A DNA stretch of 64,000 nt. It comes from Exophiala sp. HKRS030. Lineage: Eukaryota; Ascomycota; Eurotiomycetes; Chaetothyriales; Herpotrichiellaceae. The stretch covers positions 2,728,001 to 2,792,000 of the forward strand of contig JAHWDD010000008.1 in NCBI GenBank assembly GCA_023897205.1. The letters are read 5' to 3'. The position numbers and the translations under genes were made by a program. This document shows positions 31,272 to 42,723 of the stretch, piece after piece. Every line of letters starts with the position of its first letter. Within the stretch, counting starts at the first letter, position 1. The notes beneath the pieces were generated by a model that worked only from the letters and a program-made list of their open reading frames with translations, did no database searches and was not told where the DNA came from.

Positions 31272-32555
31272 GATGACACTTTGTGGTAACAGAAAGAGAT
31301 GTATGCATAGAAGAAGACAAGGGCTTTTGGCAGAGTCTCTATATTGTGGCATGGCGAGTGTTTGTGATATCTGTCTCTCAATTCAAGAGAGAGAACGACC
31401 GAAAGAGATCAATGCCGAATGCATGAATACAGAATCGCAAGGGAACCTTGGAATCTCTCAAATCAATTGTTATATCAGAATTTTACATATCTCCCGCATA
31501 CCCTTACTCTACGAATCCATCATGGAGATATGCGGTCTCTCATATCCTATCCCTCCTATCTCTATCAGCGTAACGAGTTCTCGACTCTTCACTTGTCTCA
31601 TCATCTCATCATCGCATCATCATCGTAATCATCATATACATGAATCGATCGGCCGGTCAATCAATCAATCACTCCTATCACAACACCAATACCAAAAGGA
31701 ATGTAAACCCCGCTAGTTAGTCAGTCCAACCCGGCGTACGCCCCTATAAACGCTACCTGGTAAACCCCCAACTCCAATCCCAACCCCAGCCCCGGCCCTG
31801 GCCTCTATCACCGAGTAAATCTATCGCAACCTATCTGCAGAGACTGTTGCATCATTCACATATGTTTCACATCACTTACATAAAGGTATATATAGATACA
31901 GACAGAAGATGATAGATATCAACACGAGGCCCCCTTCCCTTGCTTCCTCCTCGAGCCAGCAACGGGGGATGTTGGGTCTGTAGCAATCTATCTGGTGTCA
32001 AGTGCCTGGTGTCTGTTTTTGTTGGAGATTGTATATACCTACGTATGGATGTATAGGTAGATATCATCCCCGGACTGTCGTCCTCAAGGGTTTCCACCGC
32101 TTTGGTCCCGCGCTAGCCACTATTTAGTCGAATCGCTCTCTCTTCCGCTTCCCTTCTACTTTCTTTCCTCTGTTTCGCGCTCTCTTTCCACTCGCTGCTG
32201 CTCCCTCGCGGCTCCAGCCCGCTCCTGCCCTGCTGCTCGCCTCCCTCACGTGCCGGTGAGGCTCCCGTTTGGGTTCCGGTCTCACACGCGGCCATGTCGT
32301 GTACACTGAGCCTCATGGTAACTTTACCCGATGGCATCGCCAATGGCCCCGTTTGTAAGAGGGTGCCATGCCACGTGCCCTACTACGGGGTGGGATAGAG
32401 ATCCCCCTCCTTTTGGTCCCTCTTTTTTGGCCCCAGGGCTGGGGACCCCAGGCTGGCTGGGATGGGTTATTTGGGCAGCTGAGTCTGGAGGGGGCAACTG
32501 CGTCAAGTAATATGTAGCTTGCAACTCACAGCATCATTCGCTAAGGAATTCATCC
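31272..32555. other. Intergenic, AT- and microsatellite-rich
   Basis: This is the 3' flank of dnm1. CAT/ATC-type simple repeats lie near 31590-31640. The open frames (31045-31716 in another register of dnm1 exon 2, and minus-strand 32113-32343) are low complexity and unsupported. Confidence 0.5.
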
Positions 32556-34583
32556 ATGATATCTGATCCTGAGACCGACGACCCAATGGCTGAAATCGGC
32601 CTAGCAGCCTTCGACACTGCCGTAACTAGTGTGAAGTTACTGGTATGGATCATTCAGACTGTGCAACAGGTTGTCCGGTTCAAGAAGACATGCGGCAAGA
32701 TCGGAGAGCTCGCAACCACGCTGAAGGGAGTCCTGGAAAAGAATGAGTCGACACTAAAGCACCAAACGACGTTTGGGGCTTTGAACAAGCTGCTCGAGGA
32801 CATTGCTAAGTTTGTAGTTCGGTGCACTACGGAGCTAAACATCGCCCAACGTGTCTGGGAGGTGATATGGAGGAAGCGGCTGCCAAAGATGATGGGAGAG
32901 TTGCAAAGTAGCACCTTGTACCTGATCATGGAGACGACGGTGAGTCACTATTGGGGATGATACCTTGCAACGTGCTCTGTACTAATAATATGACTGTTCC
33001 AGACCGAGACTCATACTGCTGTCGTTAACCAAGTGGTCGTTCAACACGATATTCAACACTCCGTCAAGAATATGGAGGCAATGACGCAACAATTGGTTGA
33101 GGAAGAAGCACGTCACGCAACCAGCAGTGATATTGCGAAGGTGTTGGCTGTGCTGGATGAACAAAATCCTGCAAAGCAATCCTTTGTGGAGGTAACCTTC
33201 AGAAAAGATGATGGGAGATTGAAAATCTTGAAGCGAATATCAGACCGCCCACCGCGACTCTCAGCGACACTTGATGACATGCCAGTTGTCTGCATACCAA
33301 GTCTCACGAGTGAGAAGCATTACAGTTCCAGGCTGCCGCGGCTCATCAAGATATATTCTAAGATCTCCGCCATGACTCTCGTTCAACCCTTTTACGGTAT
33401 TGCAGAGACTGGTGAATCCGACTTCAAGCATTGGGCTTTGATGCAGGACCTATCTCAATACATGTCTCTGACACAGGCAATACAAGCGAAGGCCTTGCCA
33501 AAAGCCTTACCCGATCGTCTAAAGATAGCTTATGAGTTGTCCAAGACTGTTGCGTACCTACATTCCGTCCAGATTCTGATCAAAAGTATGACGGATGCCA
33601 ACATTATCTTAAGAGAAGGTAAGGGAAATGTCATTGAACCCGTCCTAACCAACTTGGAGGAAGCTAGAGAGGTACGTAATCACAGATCAGAAATAAGCAT
33701 GGAGGACGCTCACCAATGGCTGTAGTTTCTGGAGCAGACGACTGGAGATGCCTATGACCTACGGTACGAAGCACCTGAATATGCCATGACCTCGACCCAC
33801 AGTGTCTACACAGATATATGGTGTCTCGGAGTTCTCATCATTCAGATTATTTCGGAGACTTATCCATTGGGAGTATCGAAGTCTTTATCAAAGGACGATC
33901 CCGACGCGCCCTCCACGCGCGAACGCATACGAAGATATGACTTTCTAACAGCGCATCCAGATCTATTCGCAGGGCAAGGAAGTCTCAAATCTATCGGTCA
34001 GATCGTTCGAGACTGTCATGCTCTCCAGCCGAATGTAAGACCGTCCGCAGCGTTTGTCGCGGAGCAACTATTCGATCTTCTGTCGAGTACCGTTCTAGAG
34101 ATGGACCCATCTCCAGGTAAACCAGAAGCTGCGATAGTGGCGGTTTCGCTCGCGCTAGAAGCGCACCTCAAGCAAGCCCTGGAAAGCGATGGCAACAAGA
34201 GTGCGTCACCTCAGCTAGACCCTGACCATTGGACGAGCCTTGAACAAGCGTACCTCGATGGCAACCCGATCGCGTCGATGCTCCTAGGGCGAGCTATTTG
34301 GACTGGATTGTGGGTAACAAGCAGCGAGAGAAGCGGAGTTGTCCTCGCCCCTGGCCGGGATGCAGATGAGAGTGAGAAGGCGAAATCTCCCCTGTCAATA
34401 CGTCTTGCTAACACGGTTGCCACAGTCCGGAGAGCTAGGGCCGCGCAAAAATATCTCGAGTTCGCCGTCGATGCTGGTGTCAGCGGATTGGCCAAGGACT
34501 TGCAGGATATCCACAGCTGTTTAGCCAGAGCATACAGAGCTTTGGTGCCGCCAGCTGCCTCTAAGCAACCAGCTACCGCTTAG
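32556..34583 (+). CDS. HeLo/MLKL-like four-helix domain fused to a pseudokinase
   Basis: Three exons (32556-32939, 33003-33671, 33726-34583) join in phase 0 to 636 residues. Residues 14-128 form four amphipathic helices (DTAVTSVKLLVWIIQTVQQV; KKTCGKIGELATTLKGVLE; GALNKLLEDIAKFVVRCTTEL; RLPKMMGELQSSTLYLIMET), like the HeLo/MLKL N-terminal bundle that permeabilises membranes. A linker with helices (129-170) follows, as the MLKL brace does. Residues about 185-440 read as a protein-kinase fold lacking catalysis: no glycine loop, the HRD position is IKS (321-323) followed by M-T-D-A-N, and DFG is replaced by NLE (345-347). APE (367-369), YTDIWCLGVLIIQI (helix F) and a late RPSA are kept. The C-terminus (PDHWTSLEQAYLDGNPIASMLLG..AQKYLEFAVDAGVSGLA) looks Sel1/TPR-like. 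The predicted role is a regulated cell-death effector at the plasma membrane, by analogy only. Confidence 0.72.
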
Positions 34584-35387
34584 TGGCCTTCTATGAGGCA
34601 TTCAAAAAAGTCCCCTTTCAGTTGTCTCGAATCGACAGATATCACCAATGGTGGAACATTTTTGGAGAAAGACTGCTCACCGAATCTACGAGCGATGGAA
34701 TGCTGAGAGGTAACGAATGGACCTGGACGTGGTAATTATGTGATGAGAGCGAGTCCAGAGATATTCACGTACATTGCTCAATCAGTGCAACCCTCTCAGT
34801 CAGAGGGGGAAAAATGGCCAGCGAGTCAGTTCATGAATTTCTTCGTTGCGTATCTTTCACCCACATGAAAAGCATCAATCTCAATGAAACTGTCGGATTT
34901 CGAATTTAGCATTCTCAGCATGCTCATAAATAAGTCGAATTGAATGTGAATGGGCTATATCCCTTGGAATTCCCTGTGCTCACAAGCAATTGTACTCTAA
35001 GTTGTACATTCCTGTTGACGAGGCCTTGTGGGCCAAGTTCTTGTCCTTCCAAAGTACTACCTTGTGACTTCATGCGTTCCCTTGTAGGGCTACCAGCCTT
35101 GGTGCTACACCAAGATTTTCTTGGGTGGTACTGAATTATGACACATAGAACAGTCATGGCCAAGGTGTGTAGCGATGCCTTAGAACATGGATCGCCATAC
35201 GACATCCAGTCTCCCTTCTCCCGTTGGAGACCCAGCGACTGAGGAGGCTCAAACTCTGGAATCATGCTGGAAGCGCTTTCCTGTTGAGACACAGAGTTGC
35301 GAACATGCGCACTGTTCTCTCTCAGAGATAAAACACTCCTTCGAATTGACCCACTCCACAGAGTCAGTGCATACTGTTCATCCCACT
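34584..35387. other. Short spacer between two convergent genes
   Basis: This 804-nt region is the joint 3' flank of the pseudokinase and kinase genes. Small frames (34924-35292, - and 34940-35134, +) have no features. Confidence 0.5.
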
Positions 35388-38106
35388 CTAGTCATCCAAG
35401 ATCGAATCTCGGGTGTTGAACACCCCGGGAGCTTTCGTCTGGATAAAGCCTCGGGCAGCAGCCAGTATTTGTTTCCAATTCAGATGAGACCACTCTATTT
35501 GATTTAGTAATTCTTGCGGCTGCTCTTTTAGTGCTGTTCTTTGAGAGTATCCGTTCTCCTCATAGAAGAAGTCTGTGGTGAGGCGATCCAAACGAGCAAT
35601 TACCGAGCGAATACTTGGTCGCGAGCCGGGGTCGCTCCTCAAGCAGCCCTCAACAACTTCTGTGAATTCTCTCGGAGCTATTTCTTCGCCGTCGGAAAGC
35701 GGGACCAGCTGCTGCAACGTTGTTGGAATTGGCACGGCCGCACAAATCTCAGCTCGTAGCTCGAGAACTTTGCAGCACAAGACTCCAAAGGAAAAGACAT
35801 CCGCAGCTGAAGACCATCCTTGTACTCCATGCACCTCAGGAGCGCGAAACTCGGAACAGCCGTAGCTTGCCCCAGCAGAAGTGTCAATGTCTCGTGTGTC
35901 AAGGATCTTACCCTCGCCGATATCAGTCACAATGGCATGATCCTCGCTGTCATTCACATAGAATGCGCGTGCCACGAGGACGTTGTTGGGATGCAGGTCT
36001 CTTGAGAAGAAATTAGGAGTGCCCACAGTCGAACGCTTAACGTGACTTACCGATGGATTATATGATGTCTATGGAGGGAGTGGAGTCCGTTCGCGATATT
36101 TGAGACAACCCCAATGATTTTGTCCCATGCCTCCATAAACGACAGCTCTGGAAGAATTCTGTCTAGATACTCCAGGAGGCTGCCTTCAGTGGCTCTTTCA
36201 AAAACAAGAAGCAGCCTTTGGCCTTGGTTCTGGCCGATAGCATGACCGTCATGCCCTAATTCAGAGAGTGTCGTCACGCCCAGGAAATTTACGCAGCCGA
36301 CATTATTTCCCGTCAGTGCCAAGTATGTAAGGTTCAGCTTCTCCGGTGAGTATATAGAAATCAAATTTGGGGAAAGGATTCTCTCTCACCTCTTTCAATA
36401 GCCTCTGCAAACGGTCTGTATTTCGACCATGTGGAAGGATCTCCTTTAGAACTACTGATATTTGCGATGCTGCCCGGTTCGTTGTAGCGAGCACACCGAC
36501 GGGCCTTTGCCAACGTGCTGCGTACACTGCGCCATTTGCTCCATGGCCGATCGGCTCGGAGCCCACATCAGAAAGTTGACTTGAAGGAATAATTTGTAAT
36601 GACCTGTCGAAGTATGGCCGCGTGTTCCCTACACCTAGTACGTCGGCGACGGTGCGCTGAGATAGAGTGCCAGCATGATCTGCTTCGACAACGTTTCGGA
36701 AGTACTTGAGTGCTGCTTGGATATCCTGATGCTCCACACGGCTTCGGAACTGCAATCCAGGAACAGTCTCGAGCAGAAAAATTTGCTTCGTATCCGGATG
36801 GACAGTTACGGCACAGTCGTTCTGCATGGTCAGGTCAACCACATACTCACGGCTTGACTTGTAGAGAGAAACTCACCCATAAATTCCAGAATTGATCCAG
36901 CTGCTTTAAAAAAGGCACCTTTTCGATAGGTGTTAGCGCAAACAAAATCTGTTCAGCCTGCTCATTATAGACGTAGCCTGGGAAAGTCCAATTTTTTGAA
37001 ATACAATATTGGAGAACCTCTTCCTCCGTTCGCAGATGGTGTAGCCATTTGGAGGCAATATTTGGGGGCTTCCAGACCATATAGCCTAAGGCTCTCGTTT
37101 TCGGGAGAATATCATCAAATGGGTCATCGATATCCTCGGACTCCTCGACGTCCTTCGACGATATTGGAACCAGTTGACTCCACGGTACTAGGTGCAAGAA
37201 ATTGCGTGGGTCCTCTAAGGGTTGTTCCTTCGCAGTCTGCCGCAAGATGTAACCCTAAAGTAAGTTGGCATGCGAAGAGAAACCCCTTTAAAGTGCGTAC
37301 CAGATATTCGTCTGTGATGCGCTGGTTAGCATCGTACTTTGCTTTGTCACCGGGCCACTGTAGGCGAATTAGAAATCTACCTCCAGGAAATTTTGCAGAG
37401 GGCTGCATACACTTTCCAACTCCGTTGGATCTTGTCGACGAAATAATTGTGGCATTTCTTCTTCTCGGGCATCCATTGTGTCTTGCTCCTCTTCCGGGTC
37501 GAATTTTCGACGGTACTCGTAAAGGGACGTGAAAATCTGGTGATTGAGCACATATGAATATAATTCGGAATCGATATCAAGCAATTTCGACTGGATTAGC
37601 AATATCTGCATTGCTTTCCAAATATTGAATCCCTCATTCGACCGAAACATGGAGGCATGCTGCTGTCTGAGCTTTCCACTGGAATAGATTGACTGTAATA
37701 AGCTCCAGTACTGCACATCTGCCGGTGCTGGGACACATCTCACATCCCGAGCAGGGTGGTTGCCGAGTTCTGCCAAAAAGGAGGGATTGGCTTCCTCAAG
37801 AGCGTCAACGCGGAAGAGGTTCGCAGCCAAAGGGCCATCAGGAGAGTGTCTAAGGGAATTGAGGATATCGGCATAGGCTGCATTCCGATCGCCTCCATAA
37901 TCTTCCTGTAGCGTCGTCCCATCTAGCTCCTGGCGAAGATATTCTGTAATGCGGATTGTCCACTCCCAGAGCTGGAAAGCGCCGTTTCGATTAGAGTTGG
38001 TGACGGCTTCTTTCTGAACGCCTAAGCTAAGAAGAACGGTCTCGACTTGGTCAATGAGCAAACGATCGAGTGGCAGAAGGGGGATAACATATTCTCCAGA
38101 AGCCAT
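35388..38106 (-). CDS. Protein kinase with a long uncharacterised N-terminal region
   Basis: Six exons join: 38106-37411, 37357-37301, 37254-36877, 36821-36390, 36340-36051 and 36000-35388, giving 821 residues. The 36389-36341 acceptor (GGAG) could instead lie 3 nt on. Residues 1-370 or so are alpha-helical with an acidic patch and no family I recognise; GYMVWKPPN, KNWTFPGYVYNEQ and LDQFWNLW stand out. The kinase domain follows: IGHGANG at 468-474 (glycine loop), VVLKEI with the ATP-binding Lys near 503, HRDLHPNN near 617-624 (catalytic Asp and Asn), TDIGEGK in place of DFG with the metal Asp kept, RAPEVHG, DVFSFGVL and late RPSIRSVI. All catalytic residues needed for phosphotransfer are present; tyrosine-kinase-like (TKL) affinity is suggested by HRDLHPNNVL. 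It is convergent with the pseudokinase gene. Confidence 0.8.
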
Positions 38107-39339
38107 ACTGGCATAGCGAGACCCCTCACTCTGTCAGTTAGCAATCAGGGCCTTCAGAGGTCTCTGAGGCAGATTTTTGGGGATCTTGGGCACCAGAACT
38201 GATGGGGCTGGCTTTACATTTCACGCATAGCGGCGACATTCTGCAATATCGCAAACCCTTCAGGTAGGCAACCACTTCCTCGTATTGGAAGATGCCTCGT
38301 GATGCCTCCCAGGTAACAGGATTAGCTGAAGCGAACGATAGGCGCACAGCTGGGCAACTGTAGCCGGCGTCCAAAGAGGAGCTATGAGCCCCAACCGGTG
38401 TTCGCGGATTGGCATCGGGCAGGGTTCTCTATGGCTCGCCCCGTGGCTGCCTCAACCCGCTTCTCCTGCGGCGGGGAAGCCCCTATGTTCCGTCAAGTGT
38501 GCAATTAAAGCGGCCGAGGGGCCTCGCTCCCTTTCCCGAACGAAAATGGTAATGGGCGAAGCACAGTTCGGGGCATATATGATGTATATATATATGTACA
38601 CATAGGAAGGCAGAAGGTGGATAGGCCGTGCTATCCGCTATCTCACATCCCTGGACAACATGTTCCAATTCCCTTCCGTTCCATTCCCTTGTCTTTACCT
38701 CTCTCTTACTTCTCAGTCTCTGCGGTCTATTCTTCCCAGGTAGCTCAGCTATTTGAAAGATGTTGGTACAGTCGTGATGATAACATGTAAAAATACAGGT
38801 ATGGCATTTTTCGCTTCTCCTCAACCTCCAATTGTTCAACTTCTGATTTTACCCTTTTCTTCGTGTTCGATCTCCCATCATCATCTTTGGCCGTTGGTTC
38901 CGGTGGATTGGTGAGGCGGATCTCCTTGTATATACGTATATTGGGTAGATGGTGATGAGGTATCCTTAGGCAGCCACAGACAGATAGTAAGGCAGCTAGT
39001 TTGCTGCGAAGGTCCAGCTTCGTCATCTATCTTCTTGTCTTTCTGGTTGATCATTGCTTCATCTGGTTTCACTTTGTACCCAGTCCAGGTGTTTGTGTCG
39101 TGCGCAATTAATTGCATAGCAGGGCAGCTTCTCATCTTTTGTCTCAATGATTGATATGAGCGAGCTGCTCAGGAGACTGCTTATTTGATCCAACCTATCT
39201 TCCTGTCTCTTCTGCTTCTTCTGTCTTCTGTCTCATTTCTTCTCGTTTGGGTTTTAACATGAGATCGTGTCTCGCTGGTGTGGTGTGATATTACGTTTTA
39301 TCGGTATATTGGAGGTAATTATGAACGTTGGTCTTGTGG
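38107..39339. other. Intergenic, no supported gene
   Basis: This holds the kinase 5' flank and the 3' flank of the Ser/Thr-rich gene. Open frames (38138-38374, 38745-39026) lack domains. A TATATATATATG run is near 38582-38595. Confidence 0.5.
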
Positions 39340-40491
39340 TCATGATAATGCCGTGGGCGGCCCACGCGAACTTGTCGTCGTCGTTATAGTCGTTGTAGAT
39401 ATCGTTTCTGAGGCGTCTGATGCTGGGTTTTGTGTTCGTCCTGGACGAGGTGGTCTTATTGCAGGGTCCGTCGGAGGACCTTCGGGGAGTACAGTCACGA
39501 TTACTGGGAGGTCAGTGGGTTGTGAGTCTGGGTCGTCCTCCGGTGGTGGTGGAGGGGGTGGTACAGAGGCCGAGGATGTAGGGCTAATGGTTGTAATCGT
39601 CGTCGTTGTTATTAGTGTTGTAGCGCTGGCCGTTGTGGATTGAGGACAAGTCGTTGTGGCTGTTGGGATGGTTGATAAGGACGAGGAGGTGGGGATTGTG
39701 GAAGAGGATGAGGATGTAGATTGTGAACTTGAATTTGAATCACTGGCTGAGCTTGAGCTTGAGCTCGTTGTTGATGATACAGGAACGGGTGCTACTGGTT
39801 GCGTAACGGTAGAACTGGCAGTTATCGGAGGAAGGGTGCGAAGGCCTGTGGGAAGTACCTCGTCAGTAGCAGTTGTGGTCGTCGAGGATAAGGCTGAGTC
39901 TGTTGACGTGATAGGTAACGATGATATTGTAGTGGTTTCGGTGATTGTCGTGGTCCGTGTTGAGTCCGCTGCCGTTGTCGATATTGATGTAGTCAATATT
40001 GATCCCGACGAGACAGTTGTCGTTGTCTGGTCAATGCTCGTGGATGTGATTAAAGTCAATATCGGTAAAGGACCCAGCGAAAAGAACGGAAACACAGATA
40101 CTGATGACGTGGTCGACTGGCCACTGGAGGATACTGTGGCATTGGTATTGCTGTTAAAAGTGACTGGTGAATCTGACCGGTTGTAGTCATCGTCATCGCT
40201 TCGTGGTAATCGTTTTGTAGTAGATCTTGTCGCAAATATGCCTAGAAATCCTGACTGGCTTGCTGTGTGACCTGGAGAGTACTTTTCGTCAGGGACCGAC
40301 CACAATAGAGGCGATGAAAAAATCTGTCGCATGTATTTTGCTGGACTTGCCAGTGTTCGAGAAATGGATCCTGCGCGAACATTGATTTTCGGTAAGATGT
40401 CCGCATTCGAAGTGGTACCAGCTGGAAGAGCCGATGTCGTCGTTATCGTCAACGATGTCAAGATGACGATAAGCTCACAGAGCGTCGGCAT
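39340..40491 (-). CDS. Secreted Ser/Thr-rich, mucin-like protein
   Basis: The ATG at 40491 starts a signal peptide (MPTLCELIVILTSLTITTTSA, cleavage likely before LPAG), giving 383 residues. After a short non-repetitive region (to about 115) the chain becomes almost entirely Ser and Thr with runs such as TSSSSSSASDSNSSS. It then has a Pro run before an acidic EDDPDSQPTDL segment and a Pro/Arg-rich tail. Such regions are heavily O-mannosylated and occur in fungal cell-wall or secreted proteins. No C-terminal GPI signal is clear, since the chain ends TSSRGPPTALS without a hydrophobic tail. An intron removing part of the tail cannot be excluded. Antisense frames (39278-39643, 39656-40186) are shadows of the repeats. 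Confidence 0.65.
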   Translation of the reverse strand: MPTLCELIVILTSLTITTTSALPAGTTSNADILPKINVRAGSISRTLASPAKYMRQIFSSPLLWSVPDEKYSPGHTASQSGFLGIFATRSTTKRLPRSDDDDYNRSDSPVTFNSNTNATVSSSGQSTTSSVSVFPFFSLGPLPILTLITSTSIDQTTTTVSSGSILTTSISTTAADSTRTTTITETTTISSLPITSTDSALSSTTTTATDEVLPTGLRTLPPITASSTVTQPVAPVPVSSTTSSSSSSASDSNSSSQSTSSSSSTIPTSSSLSTIPTATTTCPQSTTASATTLITTTTITTISPTSSASVPPPPPPPEDDPDSQPTDLPVIVTVLPEGPPTDPAIRPPRPGRTQNPASDASETISTTTITTTTSSRGPPTALS

Positions 40492-41259
40492 GGTGATGAA
40501 AGTTGTGAAATCAGCAGTCAATAGGCAGATACTTGGAATCCAACCCCATTGTCAAAAGGACCAAGGATCGACAGCATGAACCGTAAGAGATACTAAAACA
40601 AAAGACATAGTGAAAGCAACAATATATTCAGAGGACGGGCAGTCCATCCCAGCACAGCCCAGACCTCGCAGACCATGAGCCGAGGGGTGGGAATGAAGTC
40701 ATTGCACGACAAAAATGTAGGAATCTCAAACCGGGATGAATTTCTCACCACTATCCTGGCGCGAACATGGCAAAGCCACAGGCCATCAGTCACCCGCTGA
40801 GAATGACCCCTTCACGACCCCTTGTTGCACGGGTGGTCACCCCACGATCAATCCAGTCCAAAGAATGCATGATGAAGATAGAAACTTGGAAGACTCCGCC
40901 CAAGTTTTGAAGGTGTTGCGGTTGTCATGGCGCCAGGTTGGCCACTGATCAGGCCACTGGCGTGCTTTGATAACGACAAGCTTCCAGATCGCACTCGGGA
41001 ATCACAACTTGGACTGGATCTTGGGGATGTGCGACTGTTGATTGGGTATGGGATGACTCCTAAGTTGGGAGAAGATGAGGTCTGAAACTGAATATGAAAC
41101 CATACGGAGTTGGTCAGGGGTGGGACTGGGCGGGAAGAATTGAAGGCGGTGATGGCGCTAAGGAAGGTGTCAGGAGTCAGCCTGTAAGGCTCGTGGCTAA
41201 CATATGAATCATGCAAGGCTGTAATGTCACGTGAGAATATATTTGACATCAATTGGATA
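40492..41259. other. Intergenic
   Basis: Upstream of the Ser/Thr-rich gene and downstream of palC. A GTCACGTGA box lies at about 41225-41233. Nothing coding is supported. Confidence 0.5.
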
Positions 41260-42723
41260 TCACTCTGAGCTAGCAGGACATGTATCCTCAATAGTAACCT
41301 CTATCGCTTCCTCCATAGGCATGGTGAGTTCCAGGAAAGGCGCCGACGGGTTGACTGATCCACCTTCTTCATCCTCTGAGCTACCAACATCTCCCACTTC
41401 ATTATCATCAGGTGGTGCTCTCATTGCTGCCAATTCATCTTCCTCGACAGAGTCTGGTTTCCATCTTTCGGCGATCGGCATATTCATACCACTTGGAAGC
41501 ATTGCCAGAAGAGGCTTCCATTCTGGAACTAGTTGCACATTGACAGTGTCATTTTCCTTTGTCAGTTTTTGATTGAGGAATTCCACAATTCGTATCTCTT
41601 CGAGTTTGCCGCCGTCCAAACCCCAATGACCACTTCCCTTCTCAATACGCTTGTCTTCTCTCCTCTCGTTCCAGGATGCCTTAAGTTTCCCAAAACCTGA
41701 GGATTTTGACCCATCCTTTCCCACATCGACGCCCAATTCATTCATAGCCGCTCTCAACCACGCAATACCCTTTCCTGTATTTCCGGATAGATCCTCATCC
41801 AAAGCCTGAAACCTACAAGCTTTTGCGCGAGCTGATCTCCTCACTCCGTCACAGTATTCGGAGAAATCCTTTGAGATTTTGGCAGCTTCTACTTTCAACG
41901 ATGCGCTTGCCGCCGTTGCATGTTCGGCAGCACCGATGCATAATCTGGTCAATACTTGAGCACGAACTTTTGGTATTTCTGGGGCTTTGATCATCCACTC
42001 TCGATCATCCTTGTTCCGTGACTGTACTAGTAAGGCCGGGTATGGGTCGTCTTTGAGAACGCAAAGAAGGTTAAATTCGGCATGAGCGAGATGCTGTAAA
42101 GCCGTCTGCACGGGAATTGAGACATCAACTGCCTGGGCAGGAAATGTGGGAGGACCATCACTGGAAGAGTTGGCCCTCTGGATGAGATAGAAGTGGATGG
42201 CGTAGGCGGTCTTCAGATGCTTGGTGGCATTTTGAATCAACGAGGTTCGTTGGTCAGGGCTAGGGTTGACGGACGCATATAAACCGAGAAGTGATTGACG
42301 AGCCAGGAGGTTTTGGATCAATGCAAGTGTATGATGAACAAAGTAGATCTCATAATCCAGTCCTTTCCCTTTGACTCTATCGATTTCTCGACCAGGAATA
42401 TTGTTGGCTAGTAGTGTTGGGCGCCATTCGACCTCGACATCATTGGCAAGGGCAATGTCAACATCTTCCCCCGCAACCGGCTTTCCGCTCAGTCCGAGAT
42501 CAAGTGCCAAGAGATATCTTAGATAGTTCTGAACAGATGTTGTTAGATTGACGAGATTCGATGGCTGATCACTAGGTGAGAGTCGTTTATGTGCTTTGAG
42601 AGCCGCACGCAGAATGGCCCTCTGTGACGTGGCCGATGAAGGAAGTGATGGATGTGTAGAAGATGTCAAGTTTGACTGAAAGGAGACATTGGAGGTTGTG
42701 GATAATACAAAGGGGAATGGCAT
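41260..42723 (-). CDS. palC: PalC, BRO1-domain protein of the ambient-pH pathway
   Basis: The ATG at 42723 (MPFPFVLSTTSNVSFQ) starts a 487-residue protein without introns; the open frame extends a few codons upstream without an ATG. The start, SSTHPSLPSSATSQRAILRAALKAHKRLSP, EVEWRPTL, GREIDRVKGKGLDYEIYFV and SPDQRTSLIQNATKHLKTAYAIH match what I know of Aspergillus PalC, whose BRO1 domain spans most of the chain. PalC binds Vps32 at the plasma membrane and links the PalH/PalI/PalF sensor to ESCRT, leading to PacC cleavage at alkaline pH. The C-terminal 60 residues or so are acidic (DNEVGDVGSSEDEEGG), followed by TMPMEEAIEVTIED. One GCCAAG, the PacC core, lies about 180 nt upstream at 42901-42906 on the gene strand; a single hexamer is weak evidence of feedback. 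Confidence 0.9.
   Translation of the reverse strand: MPFPFVLSTTSNVSFQSNLTSSTHPSLPSSATSQRAILRAALKAHKRLSPSDQPSNLVNLTTSVQNYLRYLLALDLGLSGKPVAGEDVDIALANDVEVEWRPTLLANNIPGREIDRVKGKGLDYEIYFVHHTLALIQNLLARQSLLGLYASVNPSPDQRTSLIQNATKHLKTAYAIHFYLIQRANSSSDGPPTFPAQAVDVSIPVQTALQHLAHAEFNLLCVLKDDPYPALLVQSRNKDDREWMIKAPEIPKVRAQVLTRLCIGAAEHATAASASLKVEAAKISKDFSEYCDGVRRSARAKACRFQALDEDLSGNTGKGIAWLRAAMNELGVDVGKDGSKSSGFGKLKASWNERREDKRIEKGSGHWGLDGGKLEEIRIVEFLNQKLTKENDTVNVQLVPEWKPLLAMLPSGMNMPIAERWKPDSVEEDELAAMRAPPDDNEVGDVGSSEDEEGGSVNPSAPFLELTMPMEEAIEVTIEDTCPASSE

Noticed and set aside
31045..31716. 223-codon plus-strand frame overlapping the dnm1 3' end
   Set aside because: It is a shifted register of dnm1 exon 2 continuing into AT-rich flank; the dynamin effector-domain frame is the real one.
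39278..40186. Val/Gly-rich plus-strand frames
   Set aside because: Antisense shadows of the Ser/Thr-rich repeats (ACN codons read as GTN).
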